Origin: Cepaea nemoralis
Lineage: Eukaryota > Mollusca > Gastropoda > Stylommatophora > Helicidae
Length of the DNA stretch: 64,000 bases
Direction: 5' to 3'
NCBI GenBank assembly: GCA_014155875.1
Contig: JACEFZ010011692.1
Location: 40,823-104,822, forward strand
A model generated the notes under the pieces. That model did not search any database. It had not been told where the DNA came from and saw only the letters and a program-made list of their open reading frames with translations. Positions 1 to 15,115 of this stretch are shown piece by piece. Position numbers and translations under genes: made by a program. The number at the start of each line of letters is the position of its first letter. Positions within the stretch are counted from its first letter, which is position 1.

Positions 1-2
1 CA

Positions 3-80
3 CTCACGTGGTTTGTCTAATGTTGTATACACCACTGAACCCTCACCTGGTTTGGCTAATGTTGTATACACCAACTCTGA
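3..80. repeat. 39-bp tandem dimer
   Basis: Two imperfect copies of a 39-bp unit begin with CTCAC at 3 and 42 and share the core GGCTAATGTTGTATACACC or a one-base variant. The rest of 81-319 shows no gene and no clear repeat. Confidence 0.7.
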
Positions 81-319
81 GACAGGGTGCCTAGCCGTCG
101 CGAATAAGAGTGAAAACACAGGAGGTTCCGTCTGCAGGCTGTAGGCTGTAAACATCTCCCGGCAGGTGACAATCGGACAGAGTAGGCTGTAACACCGCTG
201 CCCTGGCAACACTGCCAAGAACAGAAAGTCTACCGACGAGTGGACAGACACGGTTAGGCTGAATGAAGTCCCTTTAGCAGGAGCCAATCGTGCACAACTC
301 GTACATGGCGAAGTTGGAA

Positions 320-496
320 ACAGAACTTAGAGGTGCGTAACTTTGGGTGGGGGACTTGCCTAGACAGAGCAACAAAGTACAGAACTTTGAGGTGCGTAAC
401 TTTGGGTGGGGGACTTGCCTAGACAGAGCAACCAAGTACAGAACTTTGAGGTGCGTAACTTTGGGTGGCGGACATGCCTAGACAGAGCAACCAAGT
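320..496. repeat. 59-bp tandem repeat, 3 copies
   Basis: Copies start at 320, 379 and 438, each with ACAGAACTT and then GAGGTGCGTAACTTTGGGTG or a near match. The third copy has a few substitutions. It stops where the large 49-bp satellite begins, so it is probably an independent small minisatellite at the array edge. Confidence 0.9.
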
Positions 497-505
497 ACAT
501 AAAAC

Positions 506-3500
506 GTATCAATGTGTTTAATCCATGGATAGTCCATCTATGATCTTGTGAAGAGGTATCCATAATTTCATCCATGGATAGTCCATCTATCATCTTGTGA
601 AGAGGTATCAGAACATTCATCCATGGAATGTCCATCTATCATTTTGTAAAGAGGTATCTATTAGTTCATCCATAGATATTCCATGTATCATCTTGTGAAG
701 AGGTATCCGTAAGTTCGTCCATGGATAGTCCATCTATGATCTTGTGAAGAGGTATCAGTAAACTCATCCATGGAATGTCAATCTATCATCTTGTGAAGAT
801 GTATCCATCAGTTCATCCATAGATAGTCCATCTATCATCTTGTCAAGAGGTATCCATAAGTTCATCCATGAATAGTCCATCGATCATCTTGTGAAGAGGT
901 ATCAGTAAATTCATCCTTAGAATGCCCATCTATCATCTTGTGAAGAGGTAACAGTAAATTCATCCATGGAATGCCAATCTATCATCTAGTGAAGAGGTAT
1001 AAGTAAATTCATCCATGGATAGTCAATCTATCATCTTGTGAAGAGGTATCAGTAAATTCATCCAATGAATGCCCATCTATCATCTTGTGAAGAGGTATCC
1101 ATAAGTTCATCCATGGATAGTCCAGCTATCATCTTATGAAGAGGTATTCATACGTTCATCCATGGATAGTCATCTATCATCTTGTGAAGAGGTATCAGTA
1201 AATTCATTCATGGAATGCCCATCTATCATCTTGTAAAGAGGTATTCATAAGTTCATCCATGAATAGTCATCAATCATCTTGTGAAGAGGTATCCATAAGT
1301 TCATCCATGAAGAGTCCATCTATCGTCTTGTGAAGAGGAATCCATAAGTGCATCCATAGAATGCCCATCTATCACCTTGTGAAGAGGTATTCATAAGTTC
1401 ATCCATGGATAGTCCATATATCATCTTGCGAAGATGTATCAGTAAATTGATCCATGGAATGTCCATCTATCAACTTGTGAAGAGGTATCAGTAAATGCAT
1501 CCAGAGAGAATCCGTCGATCATCCTGTGAAGAGGTAGTAAATTCATCCATGGATATTCCATCTATCATCTTGTGAAGAGGTATCAGTAAATTCATCAATG
1601 GAGAGTCCATCTATCATCTTGTGAAGAGGTATCAGTAAATTCATCCATGGAGAGTCCATCTATCATCTTGTGAAGAGGTATCAGTAAATTCATCGATAAA
1701 ATGCCCATCTATCACCTTGTGAAGAGGTATTCATAAGTTCATCAATGGCGAGTCCATCTATCATCTTGTGAAGAGGTATCAGTAAATTCATCCATGGAAT
1801 ACCCATCTATCATCTTGTGAAGAGGTATCCATAAGTTCATCCATAGATATTCCATCTATCATCTTGTGAAGAGGTATCCATAAGTTCATCCACGGAGAGT
1901 CCATCTATCATCTTGTGAAGAGGAATCCATAAGTTTATCCACAGAATGCTCACTTATCACCTTGTGAAGAGGTATTCATAAGTTCATCCATAAAGAGTCC
2001 ATCTATCATCTTGTGAAGAGGTATCAGTAAATTCATCCATGGAATGCCCATCTATCATCTTGTGAAGAGGTATCCATTAAGTCCATCCATAGATAGTCCA
2101 TCTATCATCTTGTGAAGAAGTATCATTAAATTCGTCCATGAAATGCCCATCTATCATCTTGTGAAGAGGTATCTATAAGTTCATCCATAGATATTCCATC
2201 TATCATCTTGTGAAGAGGTATCCGTAAGTTCGTCCATGGATAGTCCATGTATGATCTTTTGAAGAGGTATCAGTAAACTCATCCATGGAATGTCAATCTA
2301 TCAATTTGTGAAGATGTATCCATAAGTTCATCCATAGATAGTCCATCTATCATCTTGTGAAGAGGTAACAGTAAATTCATCCATGGAATGCCAATCTATC
2401 ATCTTCTGAAGAGGTATCAGTAAATTCATCTATGGATAGTCCATCTATCATCTTGTGAAGAGGTATCAGTAAATTCATTCATGGAATGCCCACCTATCAT
2501 CTTGTAAAGAAGTATTCATAAGTTCATCCATGAATAGTCATCAATCATCTTGTGAAGAGGTATCCATAAGTTCATCCATGAAGAGTCCATCTATCGTCTT
2601 GTGAAGAGGAATCCATAAGTTCATCCATAGAATGCCCATCTATCACCTTGTGAAGAGGTATTCATAAGTTCATCCATGGATAGTCCATATATCATCTTGG
2701 GAAGATGTATCAGTAAATTGATCCATGGAATGTCCATCTATCAACTTGTGAAGAGGTATCAGTAAATTCATCCATGGCGAATCCATAGATCATCCTGTGA
2801 AGAGGTAGTAAATTCATCCATATAATGCCCATCTATCACCTTGTGAAGAGGTATTCATAAGTTCATCCATGGAGAGTCCATCTATCATCTTGTGAAGAGG
2901 TATCAGTAAATTCATCCATGAATGCCCATCTATCATCTTGTGACGAGGTATCCATAAGTTCATCCATAGATATTCCATCTATCATCTTGTGAAGAGGTAT
3001 CCATAAGTTCATCCACGGTGAGTCCATCTATCATCTTGTGAAGAGGAATCCATAAGTTTATCCATAGAATGCCCATCTATCACCTTGTGAAGAGGTATTC
3101 ATAAGTTCATCCATGGAGAGTCCATCTATCATCTTGTGAAGAGGTATCAGTAAATTCATCCATGGAATGCCCATCTATAATCTTGTGAAGAGGTATCCAT
3201 AAGTTCATACATAGATATTCCATCTATCATCTTGTGAAGAGGTATCCGTAAGTTCGTCCATGGATAGTCCATCTATGATCTTGTGAAGAGGTATCAGTAA
3301 ACTCATCCATGGAATGTCAATCTATCAATTTGTGAAGATGTATCCATAAGTTCATCCATAGATAGTCCATCTATCATCTTGTCAAGAGGTATCCATAAGT
3401 TCATCCATGAATAGTCCATCGATCATCTTGTGAATAGGTATCAGTAAATTCATCCTTAGAATACCCATCTATCATCTTGTGAAGAGGTAACAGTAAATTC

Positions 3501-6500
3501 ATCCATGGAATGCCGATCTATCATCTTGTGAAGAGGTATCAGTAAATTCATCCATGGATAGTCCATCTATCATCTTGTGAACAGGTATCAGTAAATTCAT
3601 CCATGGAGAGTTCATCTATCATCTTGTGAAGAGGTATCAGTAAATTCATCCAAGGAATGCCCATCTATCATCTTGTGAAGAGGTATCCATAAGTTCATCC
3701 ATGGATAGTCCAGCTATCATCTTATGAAGAGGTATTCATACGTTCATCCATGGAGAGTTCATCTATCATCTTGTAAAGAGGTATCAGTAAATTCATCCAA
3801 GGAATGCCCATCTATCATCTTGTGAAGAGGTATCCATAAGTTCATCCATGGATAGTCCAGCTATCATCTTATGAAGAGGTATTCATACGTTCATCCATGG
3901 ATAGTCATCTATCATCTTGTGAAGAGGTATCAGTAAATTCATTCATGGAATGCCCATCTATAAAATCTTGTGAAGAGGTATCCATAAGTTCATCCATGGA
4001 TAGTCCATCTATCATCTTGTGAAGAGGTATCCATAAGTTCATCCATGAAGAGTACATCTATCGTCTTGTGAAGAGGAATCCATAAGTTCATCCATATAAT
4101 GCCCATCTATCACCTTGTGAAGAGGTATTCATAAGTTCATCCATGGATAGTCCATATATCATCTTGCGAAGATGTATCAGTAAATTGATCCATGGAATGT
4201 CCATCTATCAACTTGTGAAGAGGTATCAGTAAATTTATCCATGGAGAATCCATCGATCATCCTGTGAAGATGTAGTAAATTCATCCATGGATATTCCATC
4301 TATCATCTTGTGAAGAGGTATCAGTAAATTCATCCATGGAATACCCATCTATCATCTTGTGAAGAGGTATCAGTAAATTCATCCATAGAATGCCCATCTA
4401 TCACCTTGTGAAGAGGTATTCATAAGTTCATCCATGGAGAGTCCATCTATCATCTTGTGAAGAGGTATCAGTAAATTCATCGATAAAATGCCCATCTATC
4501 ACCTTGTGAAGAGGTATTCATAAGTTCATCAATGGCGAGTCCATCTATCATCTTGTGAAGAGGTATCAGTAAATTCATCCATGGAATACCCATCTATCAT
4601 CTTGTGAAGAGGTATCCATAAGTTCATCCATAGATATTCCATCTATCATCTTGTGAAGAGGTATCCATAAGTTTATCCACAGAATGCTCACTTATCACCT
4701 TGTGAAGAGGTATCCATTAAGTCCATCCATAGATAGTCCATCTATCATCTTGTGAAGAAGTATCATTAAATTCGTCCATGAAATGCCCATCTATCATCTT
4801 GTGAAGAGGTATCTATAAGTTCATCCATAGATATTCCATCTATCATCTTGTGAAGAGGTATCCGTAAGTTCGTCCATGGATAGTCCATGTATGATCTTTT
4901 GAAGAGGTATCAGTAAACTCATCCATGGAATGTCAATCTATCAATTTGTGAAGATGTATCCATAAGTTCATCCATAGATAGTCCATCTATCATCTCGTGA
5001 AGAGGTAACAGTAAATTCATCCATGGAATGCCAATCTATCATCTTCTGAAGAGGTATCAGTAAATTCATCTATGGATAGTCCATCTATCATCTTGTGAAG
5101 AGGTATCAGTAAATTCATTCATGGAATGCCCATCTATCATCTTGTAAAGAAGTATTCATAAGTTCATCCATGAATAGTCATCAATCATCTTGTGAAGAGG
5201 TATCCATAAGTTCATCCATGAAGAGTCCATCTATCGTCTTGTGAAGAGGAATCCATAAGTTCATCCATAGAATGCCCATCGATCACCTTGTGAAGAGGTA
5301 TTCATAAGTTCATCCATGGATAGTCCATATATCATCTTGGGAAGATGTATCAGTAAATTGATCCATGGAATGTCCATCTATCAACTTGTGAAGAGGTATC
5401 AGTAAATTCATCCATGGCGAATCCATAGATCATCCTGTGAAGAGGTAGTAAATTCATCCATGGATATTCCACCTATCATCTTGTGAAGAGGTATCAGTAA
5501 ATTCATCAATGGAGAGTCCATCTATCATCTTGTGAAGAGGTATCAGTAAATTCATCCATGGAATACCCATCTATCATCTTGTGAAGAGGTATCAGTAAAT
5601 TCATCCATATAATGCCCATCTATCACCTTGTGAAGAGGTATTCATAAGTTCATCCATGGAGAGTCCATCTATCATCTTGTGAAGAGGTATCAGTAAATTC
5701 ATCCATGGAATGCCCATCTATCATCTTGTGACGAGGTATCCATAAGTTCATCCATAGATATTCCATCTATCATCTTGTGAAGAGGTATCCATAAGTTCAT
5801 CCACGGTGAGTCCATCTATCATCTTGTGAAGAGGAATCCATAAGTTTATCCATAGAATGCCCATCTATCACCTTGTGAAGAGGTATTCATAAGTTCATCC
5901 ATGGAGAGTCCATCTATCATCTTGTGAAGAGGTATCAGTAAATTCATCCATGGAATGCCCATCTATAATCTTGTGAAGAGGTATCCATAAGTTCATACAT
6001 AGATATTCCATCTATCATCTTGTGAAGAGGTATCCGTAAGTTCGTCCATGGATAGTCCATCTATGATCTTGTGAAGAGGTATCAGTAAACTCATCCATGG
6101 AATGTCAATCTATCAATTTGTGAAGATGTATCCATAAGTTCATCCATAGATAGTCCATCTATCATCTTGTCAAGAGGTATCCATAAGTTCATCCATGAAT
6201 AGTCCATCGATCATCTTGTGAAGAGGTAACAGTAAATTCATCCTTAGAATACCCATCTATCATCTTGTGAAGAGGTAACAGTAAATTCATCCATGGAATG
6301 CCGATCTATCATCTTGTGAAGAGGTATCAGTAAATTCATCCATGGATAGTCCATCTATCATCTTGTGAACAGGTATCAGTAAATTCATCCATGGAGAGTT
6401 CATCTATCATCTTGTGAAGAGGTATCAGTAAATTCATCCAAGGAATGCCCATCTATCATCTTGTGAAGAGGTATCCATAAGTTCATCCATGGATAGTCCA

Positions 6501-9500
6501 GCTATCATCTTATGAAGAGGTATTCATACGTTCATCCATGGATAGTCATCTATCATCTTGTGAAGAGGTATCAGTAAATTCATTCATGGAATGCCCATCT
6601 ATAAAATCTTGTGAAGAGGTATCCATAAGTTCATCCATGGATAGTCCATCTATCATCTTGTGAAGAGGTATCCATAAGTTCATCCATGAAGAGTACATCT
6701 ATCGTCTTGTGAAGAGGAATCCATAAGTTCATCCATATAATGCCCATCTATCACCTTGTGAAGAGGTATTCATAAGTTCATCCATGGATAGTCCATATAT
6801 CATCTTGCGAAGATGTATCAGTAAATTGATCCATGGAATGTCCATCTATCAACTTGTGAAGAGGTATCAGTAAATTTATCCATGGAGAATCCATCGATCA
6901 TCCTGTGAAGATGTAGTAAATTCATCCATGGATATTCCATCTATCATCTTGTGAAGAGGTATCAGTAAATTCATCCGTGGAATACCCATCTATCATCTTG
7001 TGAAGAGGTATCAGTAAATTCATCCATAGAATGCCCATCTATCACCTTGTGAAGAGGTATTCATAAGTTCATCCATGGAGAGTCCATCTATCATCTTGTG
7101 AAGAGGTATCAGTAAATTCATCCATGGAATGCCCACCTATCATCTTGTGAAGAGGTATCCATAAGTTCATCCATAGATATTCCATCTATCATCTTGTGAA
7201 GAGGTATCCATAAGTTCATCCACGGAGAGTCCATCTATCATCTTGTGAAGAGGAATCCATAAGTTTATCCATAGAATGCTCACTTATCACCTTGTGAAGA
7301 GGTATTCATAAGTTCATCCATAAAGAGTCCATCTATCATCTTGTGAAGAGGTATCAGTAAATTCATCCATGGAATGCCCATCTATCATCTTGTGAAGAGG
7401 TATCCATTAAGTCCATCCATAGATAGTCCATCTATCATCTTGTGAAGAAGTATCATTAAATTCGTCCATGAAATGCCCATCTATCATCTTGTGAAGAGGT
7501 ATCTATAAGTTCATCCATAGATATTCCATCTATCATCTTGTGAAGAGGTATCCGTAAAATCGTCCATGGATAGTCCATGTATGATCTTTTGAAGAGGTAT
7601 CAGTAAACTCATCCATGGAATGTCAATCTATCAATTTGTGAAGATGTATCCATAAGTTCATCCATAGATAGTCCATCTATCATCTTCGTGAAGAGGTAAC
7701 AGTAAATTCATCCATGGAATGCCAATCTATCATCTTCTGAAGAGGTATCAGTAAATTCATCTATGGATAGTCCATCTATCATCTTGTGAAGAGGTATCAG
7801 TAAATTCATTCATGGAATGCCCATCTGTCATCTTGTAAAGAGGTATTCATAAGTTCATCCATGAATAGTCATCAATCATCTTGTGAAGAGGTATCCATAA
7901 GTTCATCCATGAAGAGTCCATCTATCGTCTTGTGAAGAGGAATCCATAAGTTCATCCATAGAATGCCCATCTATCACCTTGTGAAGAGGTATTCATAAGT
8001 TCATCCATGGATAGTCCATATATCATCTTGGGAAGATGTATCAGTAAATTGATCCATGGAATGTCCATCTATCAACTTGTGAAGAGGTATCAGTAAATTC
8101 ATCCATGGCGAATCCATAGATCATCCTGTGAAGAGGTAGTAAATTCATCCATGGATATTCCACCTATCATCTTGTGAAGAGGTATCAGTAAATTCATCAA
8201 TGGAGAGTCCATCTATCATCTTGTGAAGAGGTATCAGTAAATTCATCCATGGAATACCCATCTATCATCTTGTGAAGAGGTATCAGTAAATTCATCCATA
8301 TAATGCCCATCTATCACCTTGTGAAGAGGTATTCATAAGTTCATCCATGGAGAGTCCATCTATCATCTTGTGAAGAGGTATCAGTAAATTCATCCATGGA
8401 ATGCCCATCTATCATCTTGTGACGAGGTATCCATAAGTTCATCCATAGATATTCCATCTATCATCTTGTGAAGAGGTATCCATAAGTTCATCCACGGAGA
8501 GTCCATCTATCATCTTGTGAAGATGAATCCATAAGTTTATCCATAGAATGCCCATCTATCACATTGTGAAGAGGTATTCATAAGTTCATCCATGGAGAGT
8601 CCATCTATCATCTTGTGAAGAGGTATCAGTAAATTCATCCATGGAATGCCCATATATCATCTTGTGAAGAGGTATCCATAAGTTCATACATAGATATTCC
8701 ATCTATCATCTTGTGAAGAGGTATCCGTAAGTTCGTCCATGGATAGTCCATCTATGATCTTGTGAAGAGGTATCAGTAAACTCATCCATGGAATGTCAAT
8801 CTATCAATTTGTGAAGATGTATCCATAAGTTCATCCATAGATAGTCCATCTATCATCTTGTCAAGAGGTATCCATAAGTTCATCCATGAATAGTCCATCG
8901 ATCATCTTGTGAAGAGGTATCAGTAAATTCATCCTTAGAATACCCATCTATCATCTTGTGAAGAGGTAACAGTAAATTCATCCATGGAATGCCGATCTAT
9001 CATCTTGTGAAGAGGTATCAGTAAATTCATCCATGGATAGTCCATCTATCATCTTGTGAACAGGTATCAGTAAATTCATCCATGGAGAGTTCATCTATCA
9101 TCTTGTGAAGAGGTATCAGTAAATTCATCCAAGGAATGCCCATCTATCATCTTGTGAAGAGGTATCCATAAGTTCATCCATGGATAGTCCAGCTATCATC
9201 TTATGAAGAGGTATTCATACGTTCATCCATGGATAGTCATCTATCATCTTGTGAAGAGGTATCAGTAAATTCATTCATGGAATGCCCATCTATCATCTCG
9301 TGAAGAGGTATCCATAAGTTCATCCATGGATAGTCCATCTATCATCTTGTGAAGAGGTATCCATAAGTTCATCCATGAAGAGTACATCTATCGTCTTGTG
9401 AAGAGGAATCCATAAGTTCATCCATATAATGCCCATCTATCACCTTGTGAAGAGGTATTCATAAGTTCATCCATGGATAGTCCATATATCATCTTGCGAA

Positions 9501-10835
9501 GATGTATCAGTAAATTGATCCATGGAATGTCCATCTATCAACTTGTGAAGAGGTATCAGTAAATTCATCCATGGAGAATCCATTGATCATCCTGTGAAGA
9601 TGTAGTAAATTCATCCATGGATATTCTATCTATCATCTTGTGAAGAGGTATCAGTAAATTCATCCATGGAATACCCATCTATCATCTTGTGAAGAGGTAT
9701 CAGTAAATTCATCCATAGAATGCCCATCTATCACCTTGTGAAGAGGTATTCATAAGTTCATCCATGGAGAATATATCTATCATCTTGTGAAGAGGTATCA
9801 GTAAATTCATCCATGGAATGCCCATATATCATCTTGTGAAGAGGTATCCATAAGTTCATCCATAGATATTCCATCTATCATCTTGTGAAGAGGTATCCAT
9901 AAGTTCATCCACGGAGAGTCCATCTATCATCTTGTGAAGAGGAATCCATAAGTTTATCTATAGAATACCCATCTATCACCTTGTGAAGAGTTATTCATAA
10001 GTTCATCCATGGATAGTCCATATATCATCTTGCGAAGATGTATCAGTAAATTGATCCATGGAATGTCCATCTATCAACTTGTGAAGAGGTATCAGTAAAT
10101 TCATCCATGGAGAATCCATTGATCATCCTGTGAAGAGGTAGTAAATTCATCCATGGATATTCCACCTATCATCTTGTGAAGAGGTATCAGTAAATTCATC
10201 CATGGAGAGTCCATCTATCATCTTGTGAAGAGGTATCAGTAAATTCATCCATGGAATGCCCATCTATCATCTTGTGAAGAGGTATCAGTAAATTCATCCA
10301 TAGAATGCCCATCTATCACCTTGTGAAGAGGTATTCATAAGTTCATCCATAGAGAGTCCATCTATCATCTTGTGAAGAGGTATCCATAAGTTCATTTATA
10401 GATAGTCCATCTATTATCTTGTGAAGAGGTATCATTAAATTCATCCATGGAATGCCAATCTATCATCTTGTGAAGAGGTATCAGTAAATTCATCCATGGA
10501 ATGCCCATCTATCATCTTGTGAAAAGGTATCAGTAAATTCATCCATGGAATGCCAATCTATCATCTTGTGAAGAGGTATCAGTAAATTCATCCATGGAAT
10601 ACCCGTCTATCATCTTGTGAAGAGGTATCAGTAAATTCATCCATGGAATGCCCATCTATCATCTTGTGAAGATGTATCAGTAAATTGATCCATGGAATGC
10701 CCATCTATCATCTTGTGAAGAGGTATCAGAAAATTCATCCATAGAATGCCCATCTATCATCTTGTGAAGATGTATCTATAAGTTCATCCATAGATAGTCC
10801 ATCTATCATTTTGTGAAGAGGTATCAGTAAATTCA
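506..10835. repeat. 49-bp satellite array, about 210 copies, with 2.65-kb higher-order repeat
   Basis: The monomer is 49 bp; for example CTTGTG recurs at 545 and 594. It contains the inverted pair GATAG-N5-CTATC and the near-invariant block TTGTGAAGAGGTAT. Monomers vary in their second half (for example CAGTAAATTC or CCATAAGTTC), which makes long-range register visible. Rare variants recur at offsets of about 2640 and then 2690 bp: TATCCATTAAGT at 2071, 4711 and 7401; TCCATGGCGA at 2771, 5411 and 8102; ATGGAGAATC at 4241, 6882 and 9571. This gives a higher-order repeat of 54-55 monomers present nearly four times. No coding is supported. The array is interrupted by a retroposon and resumes at 15200. 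Confidence 0.97.
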
Positions 10836-11340
10836 GGTGTCAGGTCTTAGTCAGATATGACTGAGCTACCGTATAACATTAGACGGTACTACCTGCTTTC
10901 TGTTAGCGCCGAGCGTTGGGCGGCGCTTACCAAACCCGACACCCCACATTGTGCCAACGGCTTCGGGCGGAAGAGCTCAATTGGGAGGGTACAAGCCTTA
11001 CCCTGGTGCGAGGAAATGCAACCTAAAGACAAAATGTCATGACAGGGCAGACCAGGTCCTAAGCCTTGGTTGGTGGCTGGTCTAGGATCGAAGCTCCGAC
11101 AGGCGGACAGTTAGAGCATTGCTTTGCTGATCTGGCAGCTGCTGCATCTTGTCTGGTTCCAGATGTAGGGGTGTTACCTTTCCTCTGGAGTGAACTAGGC
11201 AGGCTGAGAGAGGGATCATGCTGCATGGGCAACACATGATCTCTATATTTTAGCCCAGGCTTTGTGCTATGGAGAGGCAATAACTCCATCCCTGGTAAAA
11301 GTTATTATGCCTTTAGTTAGTTAGTTAGTTAGTCGACAGA

Positions 11341-14300
11341 TCATCCTCGTTGCACATCGAACCATTCAGTCCATAAGTGCTCGGATCCCCTCCTCAGCAA
11401 ATCCCGCAGCGTGTAGCGGCTAACGACGCCAGTTCTGTGTTGGTTTTATCAATCTGCTTTGGCTTCCTGCGTAGTGTTCTTGTTTGGCCACCCCTCTTTT
11501 AATTTGCTGTTCTCACAGCCTGAACATGGTTGTAGATTCACAGTCATCACTTGGTTCGCGCAAAAGTCTCACTTCTCGTAGAGCATTCAGAATGTCAGCC
11601 TGGTCCATGGCGCGTCCGCCCTCCACAGTAGCCTCACCTGCGAGCTTGTCAGCCCGCTCATTTCCTTGTACTCCCGCATGCCCTGGCACGAAGATGAAAC
11701 TAATCTTTGCCAGCCGAGACCGCTTCAGAGGCAGCAACCATTCTCTTCGGATCGACCCCTCCTTTATCCTCTTGATCATGTTCATTGAGTCGCTAAGGAA
11801 ACAAGCCCTAGTGAATGTCTGTGTCTCGAGCCATGTTATTGCTTTACTTACTGCCATGACTTCCATGGTCAGGCTACTTGTGGTTTCAGTGAAAGCACCA
11901 GAGTCCTCCTTCACAATTCTCCCTCCGGCCCGAGCTGTAAAGGCCCATGAGCTTCTCACATGTCGGACGACCGACCCATCTGTGTAGATGACCGCGTCAC
12001 CGTCTAGCGAATTCTCGAAAATCAACGCTTGTACTTCAGCCTCAACAGCAGCCGGACATTTTGTCTGCATTTTCTATCTAGTTGGATGCAAACTGAAAAG
12101 GATGTGCAGAAGTCTGTTGGCACTTGCACCCACTCCTCACCAGGTTCTAAGTCCTCAAGTGAACACACCTGTTGAAGAATGTCTTCGGCTTGACCCATCC
12201 ACGACCGTCCTCTTTTTAACCTGCTGCCATTCACCTTCCTAATTTCACTATGCAGTGGATGCTGTGTGTTTGCGTTAATTCTGAGGTAGGCACATGCCCT
12301 GCAAACTTGTATTCTCTCTTCAATGGTTGGAAAATCAAGAAGGTAGCGCATCGCCCTGCATGCTGTATCTCTTGTACATCCAAGAATAATGCGCATAGCT
12401 TCATTCTGTATCCTTTCCATCCTTTCTATCTGATTATGGCTGAGAGTCAGGATTGCCATTGCATACTCCAAAACAGACATGACCAGCCCCTCGTACAGAA
12501 GACATAGATGGCGCTGCTCACAGTTTGCTGCCGCCATCACCCGCATCGCTGCCAAACCCCGCTTGGCCTTTGTTATCACCTGGTCTATGTGCACATTATA
12601 AGCAAGGCTTCGATCAAACCGTATCCCCAGGTAATTCATTGCCTGCGTTCTTTCCACCGTCTCTGAACACAGCATTACAGTTGGTGTTGGATTGTTGACA
12701 ATATTCAACGAGTCACTGTTGCCTTTGTTGGGTTGACCATTGCCCCAGCTTCATCACACCAAGTACTTATGCGATTGAGTTCGGTTTGTAGTTCCACAGC
12801 AACCTCCTCTCTATCCTTACCCTGACGATACACTAAAACATCATCGGCATATGACAATGTCCTGCCAGGTCCAGTGATCTGCTCACTGGTGATTCTCACT
12901 GTGTAGGCGTTGAACAGTACCGGAGATAAATGTGATCCCTGTGGTAGGCCAGGATATATTGTTGTTGGTTCCGAAGTCCAACTGCCACATCAAAAAACTA
13001 CTTTCCGTTGGAAGAGGGCTGCAGCGATCCAACTAAGGAATGGACTTACGTTTAGTTCAAGAAGCTGAAACATTAAAAAATCCAGTGGTACTCTGTTGTA
13101 TGCGTCCTCCAGATCAATCGCTGCAGCAACGGTTTCAGTGCCTGAGTGGAAACCTTCATAGACATCATGGACAAAGACTGCTGCATTGGTCCAGGTTTCT
13201 CTTTTTGGACGGTACCCACCCAGGATAGGTGGGAAAACACCTTGCCTCTCTAGTTGGCTTGATATTTTCCTGGCAATTACCTTCTCCAGCAGCTTGCCTA
13301 TTGTATTCTGCATGGTTATAATTCGATATCCCTGAATTTTTTTGTGGTCTTTGTCAGGCTTCGGCAAGGGAATCAGATAGCTGTGTAACCATTCCTCCTT
13401 GATGCTAGCACTCCCTATACTGTTGTTGTACATGTCTGCTAGTTTCTCTAGCTCATTGTCGGTACACCTATTTATGTCGTCGTATCTTATGCCATCAGGA
13501 CCTGGAGCACTGTTTTTTGATCGTCGAAGCACAGCCTTGATTTCTTTCACTGTCACTGTGTCTTCATCCGAAGTGTTCTGGGCCTTGCATCTGTCTGAGG
13601 TGACCTCCTTGGCCAGATTTCGGCCTCCCATGTCTGTCTGGTTGCTCTGCTCAAGGTAGCGTTCAAAGAGGGCTTTGCCCTTGTCCTCGTCAGTCCTCTG
13701 CCAGATGAGGTCAGCACCTTGGAAGTCTGAAATGCTCTTATTCTTGACTACACCACTCATGCTTTTATGTAGTCGCCAGAACAATTTCAGTGACTTGTCT
13801 GTGCTTACTCTTTGACACACCTCTGCCCATTTTTCGCTTTTAACCACCTTGACCAGTTTTTTTAAATAGCTTACTTTTGTGTGCATCTCTCTTTCTAAGT
13901 GCAAGCAGGGACTAGGATGACCAGCTCTGTTCTTCTTGGCATTTTGCCATCTCCTTACGGCACTACGCTTATCCACCCAAGCCTTCTCCACCTCGAAGCT
14001 CCACCACGGTGGCTGCTCCCAGCTTTTTTTCCTGCCCTGAAACGTTCTGCGCTTTCACGTCTTATTTTACTCACCACATCTTGCCCTGTACTGTCATACT
14101 GGAAAGTCTTTACCTTTAGCGTGTGCTGCCTGGTTCTGCCTTTCTCCACGAATATGCTGCAAGGGTGGTGGTCGCTGCCATGGTGTCCTCGGACACCCCA
14201 TCTACACACTGTAGTGAGTGAAGGTGAAACTAGCGCCAGATCAATAGCACTGTCCTCATCGCCTGGACGGCTTGCTGTCCTGGTGACACAGCCACTGTTG

Positions 14301-14999
14301 ATACAAACCAGGTCGATGGTTTCCAGTGCAGTCTCGAGCTCCTCCCCTTGTGTATTGGAGGAAGTGTTTCCCCATGATCTGCCTTTAGCGTTGAAGTCAC
14401 CACAGAAAATAACATTTCTCTCGTTGCCTAATATGCCACTTAAGCACTGCCACTTCTGGGCGTCCACACTCGCATTGCGGGCATAAACATTAACCAACAC
14501 GAATGGTATACTGGAATGAACTCTCAACGCCTGTATTTGTATATCGTCACTGTCCCAACTGGACATGTCTAGCTCTGACGCCACCATGCTGTCGCGAACG
14601 AGAATCGCCGTAGAAACATTTGAAGCCGGCAATTCGGAGTAGCTGATCGCCCAGTCTCGTCTCCTGGAGTGCTACAATGTCGTCCCTGTAAACTAGGGTT
14701 TCTAAAATAGAGCCCCGTTGTTTTACACTGGCACAGTTCCAATATAGAATACGGATGTTCCTGAGTCCTAGACGGTGACACTTGAGTCTAAAACGTCTCA
14801 AACCATCGCGCTTACCTTGTTTCTTTCTCCCTGCGCGGCTACCACGCCGCTTCGTTATGTTGACTGCTGACCGCTCGGAAAACACACGTTGTTCCGCCAT
14901 GTTGAAAAAACGTAAACACAGACTGCTGAGAACCAAACACGCTGCTGAAAATTCACTCAAGGATGGCTTCGCTCGATGCACGAACTCCGTAGCACCCAC
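11341..14999 (-). pseudogene. Decayed LINE polyprotein: AP endonuclease, reverse transcriptase, RNase H
   Basis: The protein would nick target DNA, prime reverse transcription there and remove the RNA. Pieces, 5' to 3': 14999-14547 holds the endonuclease start (WNC at residues 87-89, QET at 112-114; Met34 near 14900 is a likelier start). 14632-13955 holds GDFN at 78-81 and SDHHP at 153-157. 13991-12990 holds the RT fingers, with APGPDGI at 162-168. 12970-12705 holds GLPQGS and the catalytic YADD. 12708-12022 holds the RT thumb. 12070-11513 holds RNase H with acidic residues D31, E70, D94 and D141 and the motif VPGHAG. The pieces lie in different frames, implying at least four frameshifts, plus an in-frame TGA near 12990. 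A stop near 11513 cuts the tail that is still open in the copy at 39155. Non-functional. Confidence 0.93.
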
Positions 15000-15115
15000 G
15001 CAGATCTTGAGTAGAAACTCCTGGTTTTACATCCTGGCACACCAATTACACGCAAGAGATGAATAAATCCATCAACTACGCGAAAAAGTTAACGAACACA
15101 AAACAACACGACCGT

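Noticed and set aside
506..10835. CRISPR-like regular repeats
   Set aside because: Repeats are contiguous with no unique spacers, monomers vary throughout, and the sequence context is eukaryotic.
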